From positions 1-60,904 of the forward strand of contig SFDZ01000010.1 in the NCBI GenBank assembly GCA_004557405.1: DNA of 60,904 nucleotides, in the 5' to 3' direction. How positions within the stretch are numbered: position 1 is the first letter of the stretch; each line of letters begins with the position of its first letter. Shown here one piece after another: positions 28,758 through 37,978 of this stretch. The notes below the pieces were generated by a model. The model saw nothing but the letters and a program-made list of their open reading frames with translations, ran no database searches and was not told where the DNA came from. The stretch comes from Bacteroidales bacterium (lineage in GTDB: Bacteria; Bacteroidota; Bacteroidia; Bacteroidales; Paludibacteraceae). The position numbers were made by a program, and so were the translations under genes.

Positions 28758-29786
28758 TTATTTGCGCAGTTGGAGCGGTTTGGCTGCCGAACGCACGGCC
28801 TTACGAGCAACTTTTGCGGCGGGCGCCTCCGACTCAGTTTCTGCAGTCAGTACAGTAACCGCACCGGTGTAACTTACTTTAACCGTGGTGCCATAGTACG
28901 ATTTCAACTCACCTGAAATGGTATATACATCGTCTGTTTTAGCAACTTCAACACTGCCATCGACCAACCAGAACATGACTTCGTCATTACCGGCATAACT
29001 TCCTACAGGGAAGAAGCCATAGAACAACTCTCCGGGTTCAACACTCATGGCGGAATAATCAGTTGCAAACGTATATGTACCTACAGGCAACTCTGTTGCG
29101 CCCGATTCTACAAACAGGCTCAAAACGACGCTGTAATTATCGTCCCACAATGTTATCGACAAATTATCCGTACCGGTTTCCATATAGTCCCCATAGTTTT
29201 CTACCTCGATAGAATCTGCCGGCGCCGCGATTGTAAGTGCTGTTGGTGTTTTTGGTTCGTATGCATACGGATTTTCGCGTTCGTCATAGATTTCGAGTGC
29301 TCCGACAAATTTTCCCACATGTACACTATCCAGCGAATCCGTCAACGAAATATTGATGGTATAAACATCATTATTGATAGACAACTCAACGACACCATCT
29401 TTAATACCGAGAGTGGTTTGATTACCTTCATCATCAATTTCATACCATGCCGTATATTCACTATCAAAAGTGCCGGCTTCGTAAGTTTCGGTGCTTAATG
29501 TGTATTTGCCACTTACCAAAACCGTATCGGTAGTGTACAAATCCAATTGTACGGCTTGTCCTTTCGAGTTAAAATAGCCCTCCTCATCCGTTGTCATATC
29601 AGTATAGAGAACAATATTAAAATTGTTCGTTTCGGAATAATCTGTTCCATAAAACGAAATATAACCATCGACAAATTGAATTGCATTGTCCACCGGATTT
29701 TCATTTCCTGGTTCTTTTTCTTTTTCGCACGATGTAGCCAAGGCTACTGCTGCCACAAGGGTCAGCGCATACATAAATTTTTTCAT
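28758..29786 (-). CDS. Surface or periplasmic lipoprotein of unknown function
   Basis: 342 residues with a lipoprotein signal (LATSC, cysteine at residue 20), then an acidic EKEKEPGNEN linker. The body holds two or three similar beta-rich units with recurring words: the segments around SGKYTLS.TYEAGTFDSEY and PVGTYTFATDYSAMSVEPGE, each followed by VYTI-S-L. The charged EK/N linker after the cysteine could act as a lipoprotein export signal. The C-terminal tail is Ala/Lys/Arg-rich. Codon use is visibly richer in A and T than in neighbouring genes, which may mark a less conserved accessory gene. No named family recognised. Confidence 0.75.
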   Translation of the reverse strand: MKKFMYALTLVAAVALATSCEKEKEPGNENPVDNAIQFVDGYISFYGTDYSETNNFNIVLYTDMTTDEEGYFNSKGQAVQLDLYTTDTVLVSGKYTLSTETYEAGTFDSEYTAWYEIDDEGNQTTLGIKDGVVELSINNDVYTINISLTDSLDSVHVGKFVGALEIYDERENPYAYEPKTPTALTIAAPADSIEVENYGDYMETGTDNLSITLWDDNYSVVLSLFVESGATELPVGTYTFATDYSAMSVEPGELFYGFFPVGSYAGNDEVMFWLVDGSVEVAKTDDVYTISGELKSYYGTTVKVSYTGAVTVLTAETESEAPAAKVARKAVRSAAKPLQLRK

Positions 29787-29829
29787 TGTTGTAATTGATT
29801 TTAGTTAAAAAATTTCATAAAAGTGGCCG

Positions 29830-29861
29830 CAAAGGTACATATTTATTACTAAACCGCCAAA
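29830..29861 (-). promoter_or_regulatory. Promoter of the lipoprotein gene
   Basis: Minus-strand TTTG (29858-29861) lies 20 bp before TACCTTTG (29830-29837), leaving a leader of about 35 bases. Confidence 0.7.
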
Positions 29862-29944
29862 ATTTTTAACATTTTTATCGACAAAAAAGCGCGCCACACC
29901 GACGAAATGTCGCTATGGCGCACGATTTAGAGGTTGTTTAGCAG

Positions 29945-30682
29945 TTAATTGCCAAGTTCTATCAGGCGCAAAGCCTGTTTGGAAGCGGCTTGTTCGGCTT
30001 TGCGTTTGGCCACGCCAACGCCACTGCCGTATTCGATGCCATCGATATAGACTTTGGCAAAAAATTGTGTTTGATTGGGCGGTTGCGGTTCTTCGTCGAA
30101 CACTTCGAAGGTGATGGTCTTGCGTTTCTTTTGCCCCCATTCCATGAGGCGCGATTTGAAATTTTCTTCGCGCTCGGCCAATTTGTCGAGGTTGACGTTT
30201 TGTCCGTATAGTCGGTTGGCCACAAAATCCTTGCAGACCTCGTAGCCGCGGTCGAGGTACACGGCTCCAATCAGTGCTTCGAGGCCGTTGCCATAGACGT
30301 TGCGATGGATTTTGCCTTTGATGCCGTGCAGCAGTTTTCCCAGTCCGATTTGTTCGCCCAGCGTATTCAGCATGTCGCGTTTCACCATTTTGCTGCGCAA
30401 CACGGTGAGGTAGCCTTCGGCGAATTGCGGGAAGTGGTTGTAGAGAATGTCGCTGACGATGGATTCGAGTACGGCATCGCCTAAATATTCGAGGCGTTCG
30501 TTATCGATGCGACGACCTTCTTTGTCTTTTTCGAGGGCGGCGCGCGTAATGAGCGATAGTTTGTAAACCTCGGGGCGTTGCGGTTCGAAACCGAGTATTT
30601 CCGTCAATTCCTGCAATGGGAATGTGGGGTCGACTTCGGCGGATTTCGGTAGTTTAGATGCAAGTTTTTCGAAAATATTCAT
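29945..30682 (-). CDS. rnc: Ribonuclease III
   Basis: 245 residues. The catalytic domain (about 10-155) has the signature ERLEYLGDAVLES with the metal-binding E and D. A C-terminal double-stranded RNA-binding domain (about 165-243) ends in AEQAASKQALRLI. RNase III processes ribosomal RNA and other duplex RNA. In many genomes of this group rnc lies beside fatty-acid genes, but here it is alone between a lipoprotein and an M16 protease. Confidence 0.95.
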   Translation of the reverse strand: MNIFEKLASKLPKSAEVDPTFPLQELTEILGFEPQRPEVYKLSLITRAALEKDKEGRRIDNERLEYLGDAVLESIVSDILYNHFPQFAEGYLTVLRSKMVKRDMLNTLGEQIGLGKLLHGIKGKIHRNVYGNGLEALIGAVYLDRGYEVCKDFVANRLYGQNVNLDKLAEREENFKSRLMEWGQKKRKTITFEVFDEEPQPPNQTQFFAKVYIDGIEYGSGVGVAKRKAEQAASKQALRLIELGN

Positions 30683-30707
30683 ATTGTACGTTTTTGATAA
30701 TCAGTTG

Positions 30708-30715
30708 CAAAGATA
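30708..30715 (-). promoter_or_regulatory. -7 box for rnc
   Basis: Minus-strand TATCTTTG, 25 bp before the rnc start. TTTG occurs 17 bp upstream, a shorter spacing than usual. Confidence 0.5.
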
Positions 30716-30733
30716 TAAAAAATTGTGCGAAAC

Positions 30734-30761
30734 AAAAAGCATCGGACAAAAAATCCGACGC
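30734..30761 (-). terminator. Intrinsic terminator of the M16 protease gene
   Basis: On the minus strand an 8-bp stem (GCGTCGGA with TCCGATGC) and a 7-base loop are followed by TTTTTG, starting 28 bases after the stop codon. Confidence 0.8.
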
Positions 30762-30789
30762 TTTCGTGTATTTTCTGTGTATGTTTGGT

Positions 30790-33609
30790 TTATTCGACAG
30801 CCGGCAGCATCACCACTTCGACCACATTTTGCGAGTCGATGAGTTGTTTCAGCGTGTTGACCACCGTTTCGGGCGTAACGGCTTCGACAGCCGCACGATA
30901 ATCCCGCAGATAATCCTCCGCATATTTGTTGGTGTAGTAACTTGGCAGTGCTGTGCCGTTCCACCAATCGTTTTTCTCGACATCTTCGGCGAAGTCTTTC
31001 AGCATACTTTCTTTGGCTTTGTGCAAGTCGTCGGCACGCGGTCCGTCGGCCAAAATCGTATTGATTTCTTCGTAAATCACTTCGAGCAGACGCGTTTCTT
31101 TTTCGGGGTCAGTATCGAACTGAATGAGCAGTATGGCTTGTTCGACGGGCATTGTGGCGGCATAACCGTAAACGCCCACGCCATACGATCCGCCTTCGCG
31201 TTCGCGAATGCTTTCGAGGTAGCGTATGTCGAGAATGCGCCCGATAACCTCCATGTTGAGTGCCGAAGCCCACGAATAAGGCATTGCAGCCGTGAATTGC
31301 AAGCGGTTCGATGCGGTTTTAATCTGCATGTCGCGCGTGAAGTAATTTTTCACTTTGCCTTTCGGTGCGCGCACACCGTTGTCGGTGTAGTCTTCGCGGG
31401 TTTTGCACGTTTTCAGTCCGCCCAGCCAAGTGCAGATGAGTTTCTGCGTGGCTGCGTCGTTCGGGTCGATGTTGCCGGTGAACATAAACGTGAAGTCGGC
31501 CGGATTGGCAAAACGCTCTTTGTAGATGGCCAAAGCCTTGTCCTGACTCACTTTTTCCAACATTGGCAGATTGAATATCATGGTACGCGGATTGTGGTCG
31601 CTCACCGTCAGACGGATACTGTCGGAGAAAGCCGTTTTTGGGTTGGCATCGCGGTTGCGGAGTGCCGTTTCGTACATATTGACGAGCGCCTGATAGGCTT
31701 TGTCGTCGCGTCGCGGTGCGGTGAAATAGAGGTAAACGAGTTGCAACATTGTTTCGAAGTCCTTCACCGACGAGTTGCCGTCGATGGTTTCCGAAAATTC
31801 GTTGATTTGTGGAGCCACACGGGCAATTTTGCCGGTCAGCACTTTTTGCAGTTCGATGGCATTGAATTCGCCCAAGCCGTTGCTCACAACGACATCGGTA
31901 GCCAAGTATGCCGACGGCAGGTCGTCGATGTTTTCCACCTTCGACAAGCCACCGCGACTTTTGGCGGTCAGTAGGATTTCGTCTTTTTTGAATTCGGTCG
32001 GTTTGATAACCACTTTGATGCCGTTGGCAAGTGTCCATTCGGTAGTGCCGAGCGAAGCATTGGCGGCTTTTGCCTTGATTTTGCCGGCTTTCGGTGTTTT
32101 GGCCACCAGCGGTTTGTCCACGGCGTCGTCTTGCGGTGCTTCTATCTCGACCGTTTTGATGTCGGCCAGCGCTTGCAGCACTTCGTCCTTCGAAGGCAGC
32201 ACGACGCTCTCTTTTTCGGGTGCGTTAATGCTGACAATAATATTGGTGTCGATGACGTAACTTTGCGCCACTTGGTTGAGCATATCCAACTGAATGTGAG
32301 GCAACAAGCCCGTGAGCGTGTTGTATTCCCATTCGATGCCGGGAATGCACTCGCCGTCGAGATAGTGGCGGATATACTCGCGTGTGAGTGCGATGTTTTT
32401 ACGCGTATCGCGTTCGTTGTACGACTTTTCGGCATCGGCCAGCATGCGGGTTTTGGCGCGTTCCAATTCCGATGCGGTAAATCCGTAACGTTTCATTTTT
32501 TCGGCTTGAAACAGCATGTCGTTCAACGCCTGTTTTTCGCGTCCCTCTTTCGGCACGACCACAAACGCAAATTGATCTTTCGATTTCACCAATTCGGAAT
32601 AGTAGCCGTTGCCATACACAAACGAGGCTTCGGGGTCTTGCGTCAATTCATCGAAGCGGTCGCTCAACATACTCGAAATCAATCCGTTGAGTGTTGCTTG
32701 CAGATAGTGAATCATCGAGCCTTTCAGGTTGTCGGGCAGCGGCGCATGTTTGTAAGTGAGTTCCAGAATTGTGTTTTGTGCCTCTTTGTCGGTTACTATC
32801 GACACGATAGGTTCGGCGTTGTCGGCCACTTCGTAAACAGGGCGTTCGCCGCGGTTGCTGCGTGCCGGCACATCGGCCCACAAGGCTTTGATTTTGGCTT
32901 CGATGGCATCGACATCGATGTCGCCCACCACCACGATGGCCTGCAAATCGGGGCCGTACCATTTGCGATAGTAGTCGCGCAAAGCCTGATACGAGAAGTT
33001 GTTGATGACGGCCGTGTCGCCAATCACATCGCGTTTGGCATATTGCGATCCCGGGAATATGTTGGCGTTGGTCTGTTTCCACATACGCCGGCTGGCAGTG
33101 GCACCCGTACGCCACTCTTCGCGAATGACACCACGTTCGGCATCAATCTCGTCGCCCAGCAGCGACAAGGCACACGACCAATCGTGCATCACCAGCAAGG
33201 CGCTGTCGATGATGCCCTCGCGATAGGTCGGCACGTCGGACAGGCGATATACCGTTTCGTCGAGCGAGGTGTAGGCGTTGATGTTACCACCAAAATTGAC
33301 TCCAATCGACTCGAAATAGTTGATGATGCCTTTGCCGGGGAAATGCTCGGTGCCGTTGAAAGCCATGTGTTCGAGGAAGTGTGCCAAACCGTTTTGGTGG
33401 TCTTCTTCGAGAATGGCGCCCACCGCCTGCGCGATGTGAAACTCGGCGCGTTGTTTCGGTTGTTCGTTGTGGCGAATGTAATAAGTCAGTCCGTTGTCCA
33501 ACTTACCATAGCGCACATTGGGGTCGAGCGGCAGCGGTTGCGTTTCCTGCTGTGCAAAAAGCGTCGCTGCACATAGCAACACGATGGTTGCAGAAAAAAT
33601 CTTTTTCAT
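30790..33609 (-). CDS. M16-family zinc protease (insulinase-like)
   Basis: 939 residues with a signal peptide (about 1-19, ending LFAQ). Two M16 halves are fused. The N-terminal half carries the inverted zinc motif H77-FL-E80-H81 (GLAHFLEHMAFNG) and the downstream glutamate region. The C-terminal half (about 510-939) is the inactive partner domain with a typical SYGVGVYGYAATMP segment. It is a periplasmic or surface peptidase that probably degrades peptides inside a closed chamber. It has its own promoter region and terminator. Confidence 0.92.
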   Translation of the reverse strand: MKKIFSATIVLLCAATLFAQQETQPLPLDPNVRYGKLDNGLTYYIRHNEQPKQRAEFHIAQAVGAILEEDHQNGLAHFLEHMAFNGTEHFPGKGIINYFESIGVNFGGNINAYTSLDETVYRLSDVPTYREGIIDSALLVMHDWSCALSLLGDEIDAERGVIREEWRTGATASRRMWKQTNANIFPGSQYAKRDVIGDTAVINNFSYQALRDYYRKWYGPDLQAIVVVGDIDVDAIEAKIKALWADVPARSNRGERPVYEVADNAEPIVSIVTDKEAQNTILELTYKHAPLPDNLKGSMIHYLQATLNGLISSMLSDRFDELTQDPEASFVYGNGYYSELVKSKDQFAFVVVPKEGREKQALNDMLFQAEKMKRYGFTASELERAKTRMLADAEKSYNERDTRKNIALTREYIRHYLDGECIPGIEWEYNTLTGLLPHIQLDMLNQVAQSYVIDTNIIVSINAPEKESVVLPSKDEVLQALADIKTVEIEAPQDDAVDKPLVAKTPKAGKIKAKAANASLGTTEWTLANGIKVVIKPTEFKKDEILLTAKSRGGLSKVENIDDLPSAYLATDVVVSNGLGEFNAIELQKVLTGKIARVAPQINEFSETIDGNSSVKDFETMLQLVYLYFTAPRRDDKAYQALVNMYETALRNRDANPKTAFSDSIRLTVSDHNPRTMIFNLPMLEKVSQDKALAIYKERFANPADFTFMFTGNIDPNDAATQKLICTWLGGLKTCKTREDYTDNGVRAPKGKVKNYFTRDMQIKTASNRLQFTAAMPYSWASALNMEVIGRILDIRYLESIREREGGSYGVGVYGYAATMPVEQAILLIQFDTDPEKETRLLEVIYEEINTILADGPRADDLHKAKESMLKDFAEDVEKNDWWNGTALPSYYTNKYAEDYLRDYRAAVEAVTPETVVNTLKQLIDSQNVVEVVMLPAVE

Positions 33610-33648
33610 CTTACGTTTCTATTTGATTGTTAAACCATTTTACGGCTG

Positions 33649-33656
33649 CAAAGTAA
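33649..33656 (-). promoter_or_regulatory. Weak -7 box for the M16 protease
   Basis: Minus-strand TTACTTTG followed by C, about 40 bp before the start. It is one base off the TAnnTTTG consensus. Confidence 0.4.
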
Positions 33657-33743
33657 CATCTTTTTTCTTGAATAACAAAATATTTTTATTGAAAATCGAT
33701 AAATTATTTTTTATCAGACTGATTATCAGCCATTTGCAGCGCA

Positions 33744-35108
33744 TCATCGTCCGATACTGAAATGCGGAGCTTCGGACGAATCGCCTCCCATAGGCTGCCA
33801 TTGGTTCTGATTTTCAGGTCGTTGGCGCGTTTTATCGGGGTGATAGACGATGTAACGTTGTCGGGCGCCGGCTTCGCGAATGCGCGTGAAAGGAATTTGA
33901 TAACCGATGCCGAACGTCAGCATTTCGGCTTTTTGCAAGTGCGTTTTCAGGTTGACGCTCACAAACAGATTGTCCCACACGCGGCAGCGCAATCCCAACC
34001 GAAAATAGTTCCAACCATCTTCTTTGTCGATGTCGTAGGTGTAGAACATGGGGCGATTGTAGCCGTGTTTGGTGTGCGGCTCGGGGTTGGCGTTGTGCAG
34101 CGGGTCGTACACATAGACGCCCCATTGCAGGTAGGCCGTCAGCCGACCGATGATAAATTCGTTGTCGATAGCCACGCCTGCGCGGAATTTGTTGGCAACG
34201 TTTTCGTCGGGAATGAAATAGCGTCCGAAGTGCGTATGTTGCGTGTACGACACGCCATCGCGCGTGCCTTGCTGCACGAATGCGCCATCGTAGAAAGCGT
34301 GCAATGCACCACCGATGGCATACCACCGCGCCACATTGGCCGTCATGCTCACCTGCACAGTACCGACCGGATACCGCCGATTGTCTTTGTAATAGAGCTC
34401 GCGCACGCATCCCGACACATCGAACACCAGCGAAAAATCGTACGGAAAACGGTCGGCCGGCGGCAGCGGTTTTTTGCAATGTCGGCACTGTTCGAACGTG
34501 TATTTGGCGCCGATTTGCGCATGCAGCATATTCAGTCCGCTGTTGGGTTGCAACACACTGCCGTTGCTCATGTGGTTGTAGCCGATGTCGGCCGTTATCG
34601 ACACATTATTTTTGATGGGAAATTCGAAGTTTACGCCGGTCATCAGATAGACATTCAGTATCGACCCGATGGCCGAATTGGCCGTAGGCGCGTTCACACC
34701 CGACAGCGTATCGCAGCGATTCCACGTTTTGGTGAATAGGCTGATGCCGGCTCCGATTTTGTAATTCAGGTGAAAATGGTCGCGTTTGACAATCGGCACC
34801 AACAAATAGGGATAGAGCGCAAACGCCTGTCCCAAAACGGCTTTGTTGCCCAAATCCATGCCCACAAACCCCACGCCGACGGTAGGCATGCCCCAATAGC
34901 GTTGCCACGCATAGTTGCCCATTGCCGGAAATTCGACAGCGATTTCGCCACCCAAGGCCGGTGGTGTCGCCACGGCTTCGAGGTTTTTGGTCATCGGCAG
35001 AATGTAGCCGCCATACACCGATGCTTTCAGGGCAAACGGGATGTCCTGAGCCCGCACGGCGCAGCAGCATGCCACCGCCACAATGATTGTTACGATTTTT
35101 CGATTCAT
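33744..35108 (-). CDS. PagL-like lipid A deacylase / acyloxyacyl hydrolase-type outer-membrane protein
   Basis: 454 residues from MNRKIVT (ATG at 35108); a frame seven codons longer is possible. A signal peptide (about 1-21) precedes beta-barrel strands. The HMSNG motif, H179-x-S181-N182, followed by PNSGLN matches the PagL catalytic His-Ser motif, and the run before it (GVGFVGMDLGN, LGQAFALYPYLLVPI) is typical of Bacteroidota members. The C-terminal half (about 235-454) adds a second set of amphipathic strands, so the protein is more than twice as long as PagL. It probably removes or senses lipid A acyl chains in the outer membrane. Activity is inferred. Confidence 0.7.
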   Translation of the reverse strand: MNRKIVTIIVAVACCCAVRAQDIPFALKASVYGGYILPMTKNLEAVATPPALGGEIAVEFPAMGNYAWQRYWGMPTVGVGFVGMDLGNKAVLGQAFALYPYLLVPIVKRDHFHLNYKIGAGISLFTKTWNRCDTLSGVNAPTANSAIGSILNVYLMTGVNFEFPIKNNVSITADIGYNHMSNGSVLQPNSGLNMLHAQIGAKYTFEQCRHCKKPLPPADRFPYDFSLVFDVSGCVRELYYKDNRRYPVGTVQVSMTANVARWYAIGGALHAFYDGAFVQQGTRDGVSYTQHTHFGRYFIPDENVANKFRAGVAIDNEFIIGRLTAYLQWGVYVYDPLHNANPEPHTKHGYNRPMFYTYDIDKEDGWNYFRLGLRCRVWDNLFVSVNLKTHLQKAEMLTFGIGYQIPFTRIREAGARQRYIVYHPDKTRQRPENQNQWQPMGGDSSEAPHFSIGR

Positions 35109-35158
35109 CTGATTTTCAGCTAAATACATTCAAATACATTACATTTTTTGCAAAAAAT

Positions 35159-35189
35159 TTTGTCGATTGTGGCATTTTTACTATTTTTG
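35159..35189 (+). promoter_or_regulatory. Promoter of tRNA-Gly
   Basis: TTTG (35159-35162), 19 bp, TATTTTTG (35182-35189). The predicted start lies about 10 bp before the mature tRNA. Confidence 0.75.
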
Positions 35190-35205
35190 CAGTCCGGTTT
35201 TTATT

Positions 35206-35278
35206 GCGGCAGTAGCTCAGTTGGTAGAGCATCAGCTTCCCAAGCTGAGGGTCGCGAGTTCGAGCCTCGTTTGCCGCT
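35206..35278 (+). tRNA. tRNA-Gly (anticodon CCC)
   Basis: A complete cloverleaf can be drawn. The acceptor stem GCGGCAG pairs with TTGCCGC (a G-T at the last pair), the D arm is GCTCAGTTGGTAGAGC, the anticodon stem TCAGC/GCTGA carries the loop TTCCCAA, and the T arm is GCGAG-TTCGAGC-CTCGT. The anticodon CCC reads GGG glycine codons. CCA is not encoded. Confidence 0.95.
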
Positions 35279-35283
35279 CACAC

Positions 35284-35321
35284 AAGGTTGTGCCTTTCGA
35301 TACCGAAGGGCGCACCTTTTT
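35284..35321 (+). terminator. Intrinsic terminator after tRNA-Gly
   Basis: A long stem of about 15 bp (with one bulge and G-T pairs) around an ATAC loop ends in TTTTT, six bases after the tRNA. It also lies just behind the convergent transporter gene. Confidence 0.8.
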
Positions 35322-35335
35322 ATGCCCACAGCGTT

Positions 35336-37003
35336 TCAGCAGAGAGCCAAAATCATCAGTTGGGCGACCAACACGCGCAAAAACATGGTGAGCGGATAGA
35401 CCGTAGCATACGCCACCGACGCTTGGTCGTTGCCGGTCGACAATTCGGAAGCATAGGCCAAAGCCGGCGGGTCGGTAGTCGAACCGGCAATAAGCCCCAT
35501 AATCGTAAAATAATTGAGATGCAACACCTTGCGCGCCACAATCTCCATTATCAATATCGGCACCAGCGTAATGACAATGCCATACACCAACCACATATAG
35601 CCACCGGCCACAATGGAGGGCACAAACGATGCGCCGGCACCCAACCCGACTGCCGCCAGAAAGAGCGAAATGCCAATCTCGCGCAACATCATATTGGCCG
35701 ACGAGGTGGTGAAAATTACCATTTTATATGGTCCGAAATACGAAATGAGCAACGCCACGATGAGCGATCCGCCCGCCAAGCCCAACTTGAACGACTGCGA
35801 AACGCCCGGAATGGCTATCGGCAGTGTGCCAAGCACCACGCCCAAGGCGATGCCGATGAATATAGGCATCAGATTCGGCACGTCGAGGCGCTTGAGTTCG
35901 TTGCCAAAGATATCGGCCACTTTTTGCACATCGTTGGTTTCGCCCACCACCATGATGCGGTCGCCCAGTTGCAGGTGCAAATTCGGACGCGCCAACAAAT
36001 CGATGCCGGCACGATTGACCCGCGTGATGGTAACCCGATACTGCGAAGTCAGATTCATTTTGCCGATTTTCTGCCCGTTCCACTCGGGTTTCGTTACCAC
36101 AATGCGCCGCGACACCAGATTGGACGCTTTGGAACGCGTGTCGGTTTTATGCTGATTTTCGACAAGTTGTCCCAACAGCATCAGTGTCGGCAAATCTTCT
36201 TTTTCGGTCAGCACGCGAATCGTGTCGCCTACATGCAGACGTGTGGCGGCCGTCGGCACCGACTCCGTTTTGTCGGCATGGATAATGCGCGATACCACCA
36301 ACGAGATACGGCACAAACGATTCAGTTCGGCTATGGCCACGCCATCTATTTGATTGTTGCTGATAGCCACATCGACGCAAACAGGCTCTTTGCCATTATT
36401 CTCGGTCTGATGCAGCGCCTCTTCCTCGTGGTGCAGATTGACGCGGAACACCCAACGCAAAATCATAAACGACAAGATGATACCCACCACGCCGAGCGGA
36501 TACGCCACGGCATAGCCGTTGGCAATATTGGGATTGACTGCGCCGTGCATATCGCCAAACGTTTGTTGCGCCGCGCCCAACGACGGTGTATTGGTAACCG
36601 CGCCCGACATCACACCAACCAGCGTGGCCATATCCTCGCCGGAGATAAAGTGGATGGCTACGGTACAACACACGGTAAGCAGCACCACGCCCACCGCCAC
36701 CAAATTCAGCCGGAGACCGCCCTTGCCCAACGACGAAAAAAACGATGGTCCGACCGACAAGCCGATACTATACACAAACAGCACCAAACCAAAATCTTTG
36801 GCAAAACTTTCGACTTCGGGCGTCAGACGGATACCAAACGCCGACAACACAATACCACAAAACAAAATCCACGTTACGCCCAACGACATGCTGCGAATTT
36901 TCAGTTTGGCGCCAAGAAATATGCCTAACGCGATAGTGAGCGTCAGCACAAACAGCGACTGCGTAATGCTCGGTGCGAAAAAGAGGTTGCTCAAAAAATC
37001 CAT
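35336..37003 (-). CDS. YidE/AspT-family transporter with two RCK_C domains
   Basis: 555 residues with the two-block architecture of the aspartate:alanine exchanger fold. Membrane helices fill about residues 15-175 and 380-555. Between them lie two TrkA-C/RCK_C regulatory domains (about 205-285 and 290-370, with LHVGDTIRVLTEKEDL and LQLGDRIMVVGETNDV). The glycine-rich GVMSGAVTNTPSLGAAQQ and GLIAGSTTDPPALAYA segments mark the two pseudo-symmetric halves. Substrate unknown, probably a dicarboxylate or amino acid. Confidence 0.88.
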   Translation of the reverse strand: MDFLSNLFFAPSITQSLFVLTLTIALGIFLGAKLKIRSMSLGVTWILFCGIVLSAFGIRLTPEVESFAKDFGLVLFVYSIGLSVGPSFFSSLGKGGLRLNLVAVGVVLLTVCCTVAIHFISGEDMATLVGVMSGAVTNTPSLGAAQQTFGDMHGAVNPNIANGYAVAYPLGVVGIILSFMILRWVFRVNLHHEEEALHQTENNGKEPVCVDVAISNNQIDGVAIAELNRLCRISLVVSRIIHADKTESVPTAATRLHVGDTIRVLTEKEDLPTLMLLGQLVENQHKTDTRSKASNLVSRRIVVTKPEWNGQKIGKMNLTSQYRVTITRVNRAGIDLLARPNLHLQLGDRIMVVGETNDVQKVADIFGNELKRLDVPNLMPIFIGIALGVVLGTLPIAIPGVSQSFKLGLAGGSLIVALLISYFGPYKMVIFTTSSANMMLREIGISLFLAAVGLGAGASFVPSIVAGGYMWLVYGIVITLVPILIMEIVARKVLHLNYFTIMGLIAGSTTDPPALAYASELSTGNDQASVAYATVYPLTMFLRVLVAQLMILALC

Positions 37004-37055
37004 TTCTACTCTATTTATGTTTGCAGAACAACACGGTGCCCTGCAAACGAACGTG

Positions 37056-37087
37056 CAAAATTACAACAAAATCTGCTGCCAACCAAA
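37056..37087 (-). promoter_or_regulatory. Promoter of the YidE/AspT-type transporter
   Basis: Minus-strand TTTG (37084-37087), 20 bp, TAATTTTG (37056-37063). It is divergent from the ZIP promoter. Confidence 0.7.
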
Positions 37088-37149
37088 CCAAACACAGCAT
37101 CAACAAAAAAAAAACGACATTATCGTTCGCGCAATCGGCATAATTATTG

Positions 37150-37157
37150 TATCTTTG
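37150..37157 (+). promoter_or_regulatory. -7 box for the ZIP transporter
   Basis: TATCTTTG followed by C, 22 bp before the start codon. The -33 element is weak. Confidence 0.5.
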
Positions 37158-37179
37158 CAAACAACGAAAAAGTTATTCT

Positions 37180-37968
37180 ATGAACACACAACTGTACATT
37201 GCCATCGGGCTGCTGATACCGTTTGCAGGCACTACATTGGGCGCAGCCATGGTCTTTTTATTGAAAGAGAAACTGCACGAATCGCTCAACAAACTGCTGT
37301 TGGGATTTGCCTCAGGCGTCATGTTGGCGGCTTCGGTGTGGTCGCTACTGATGCCGAGCATCGAAATGAGTGCGTCCACCTCTGCACAACCATGGTGGCC
37401 TGCCGCCATCGGTTTTTTGGCGGGCATGGGCTTTTTGCTGCTGTTGGACACCGTGATTCCGCACCTGCACATCGACACCGACGAACCCGAAGGGCTGAAA
37501 TCGCGTTTGAAAAAGACGACCATGTTGGCGTTGGCCGTCACGTTGCACAACATTCCCGAAGGCATGGCCGTCGGCGTGGTTTTGGCCGGTGCCATAGTCG
37601 GAACAGCCGACGTTACACTGTCGGCTGCGCTGGCCTTGTCGGTGGGCATCGCCATACAGAATTTTCCGGAAGGTGCCATCGTATCGATGCCGCTGAAAAG
37701 TGCAGGCACCTCGCGCAGTCGGGCATTCGGCATCGGAGCGCTATCGGGCTTGGTAGAACCCATTTTCGGGCTCATCACTGTGCTGCTGATATCGCTCATC
37801 ACGCCCATATTGCCCTATCTGCTCGCCTTTGCTGCCGGCGCCATGGTATATGTGGTGGTAGAGGAACTGATTCCCGAATCGCAACACGGCAGTCACTCCA
37901 ATATTGCCACTATCGGCGTGGCATTCGGGTTTGTGTTGATGATGATTTTAGATATTGCATTCGGCTAA
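37180..37968 (+). CDS. ZIP-family divalent metal transporter
   Basis: 262 residues from ATG 37180 (MNTQLYIAIG) with eight membrane helices. The metal-site segments are clear: TLHNIPEGMAVG in helix 4 and AIQNFPEGAIVSMP in helix 5, plus VEELIPESQHG near the C-terminus. The short loop PHLHIDTDEPEG between helices 3 and 4 may bind metal. The family imports zinc and related ions. The next gene is a CorA-type channel, so the pair handles divalent cations. Confidence 0.93.
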   Translation: MNTQLYIAIGLLIPFAGTTLGAAMVFLLKEKLHESLNKLLLGFASGVMLAASVWSLLMPSIEMSASTSAQPWWPAAIGFLAGMGFLLLLDTVIPHLHIDTDEPEGLKSRLKKTTMLALAVTLHNIPEGMAVGVVLAGAIVGTADVTLSAALALSVGIAIQNFPEGAIVSMPLKSAGTSRSRAFGIGALSGLVEPIFGLITVLLISLITPILPYLLAFAAGAMVYVVVEELIPESQHGSHSNIATIGVAFGFVLMMILDIAFG

Positions 37969-37978
37969 AGCATTGACA

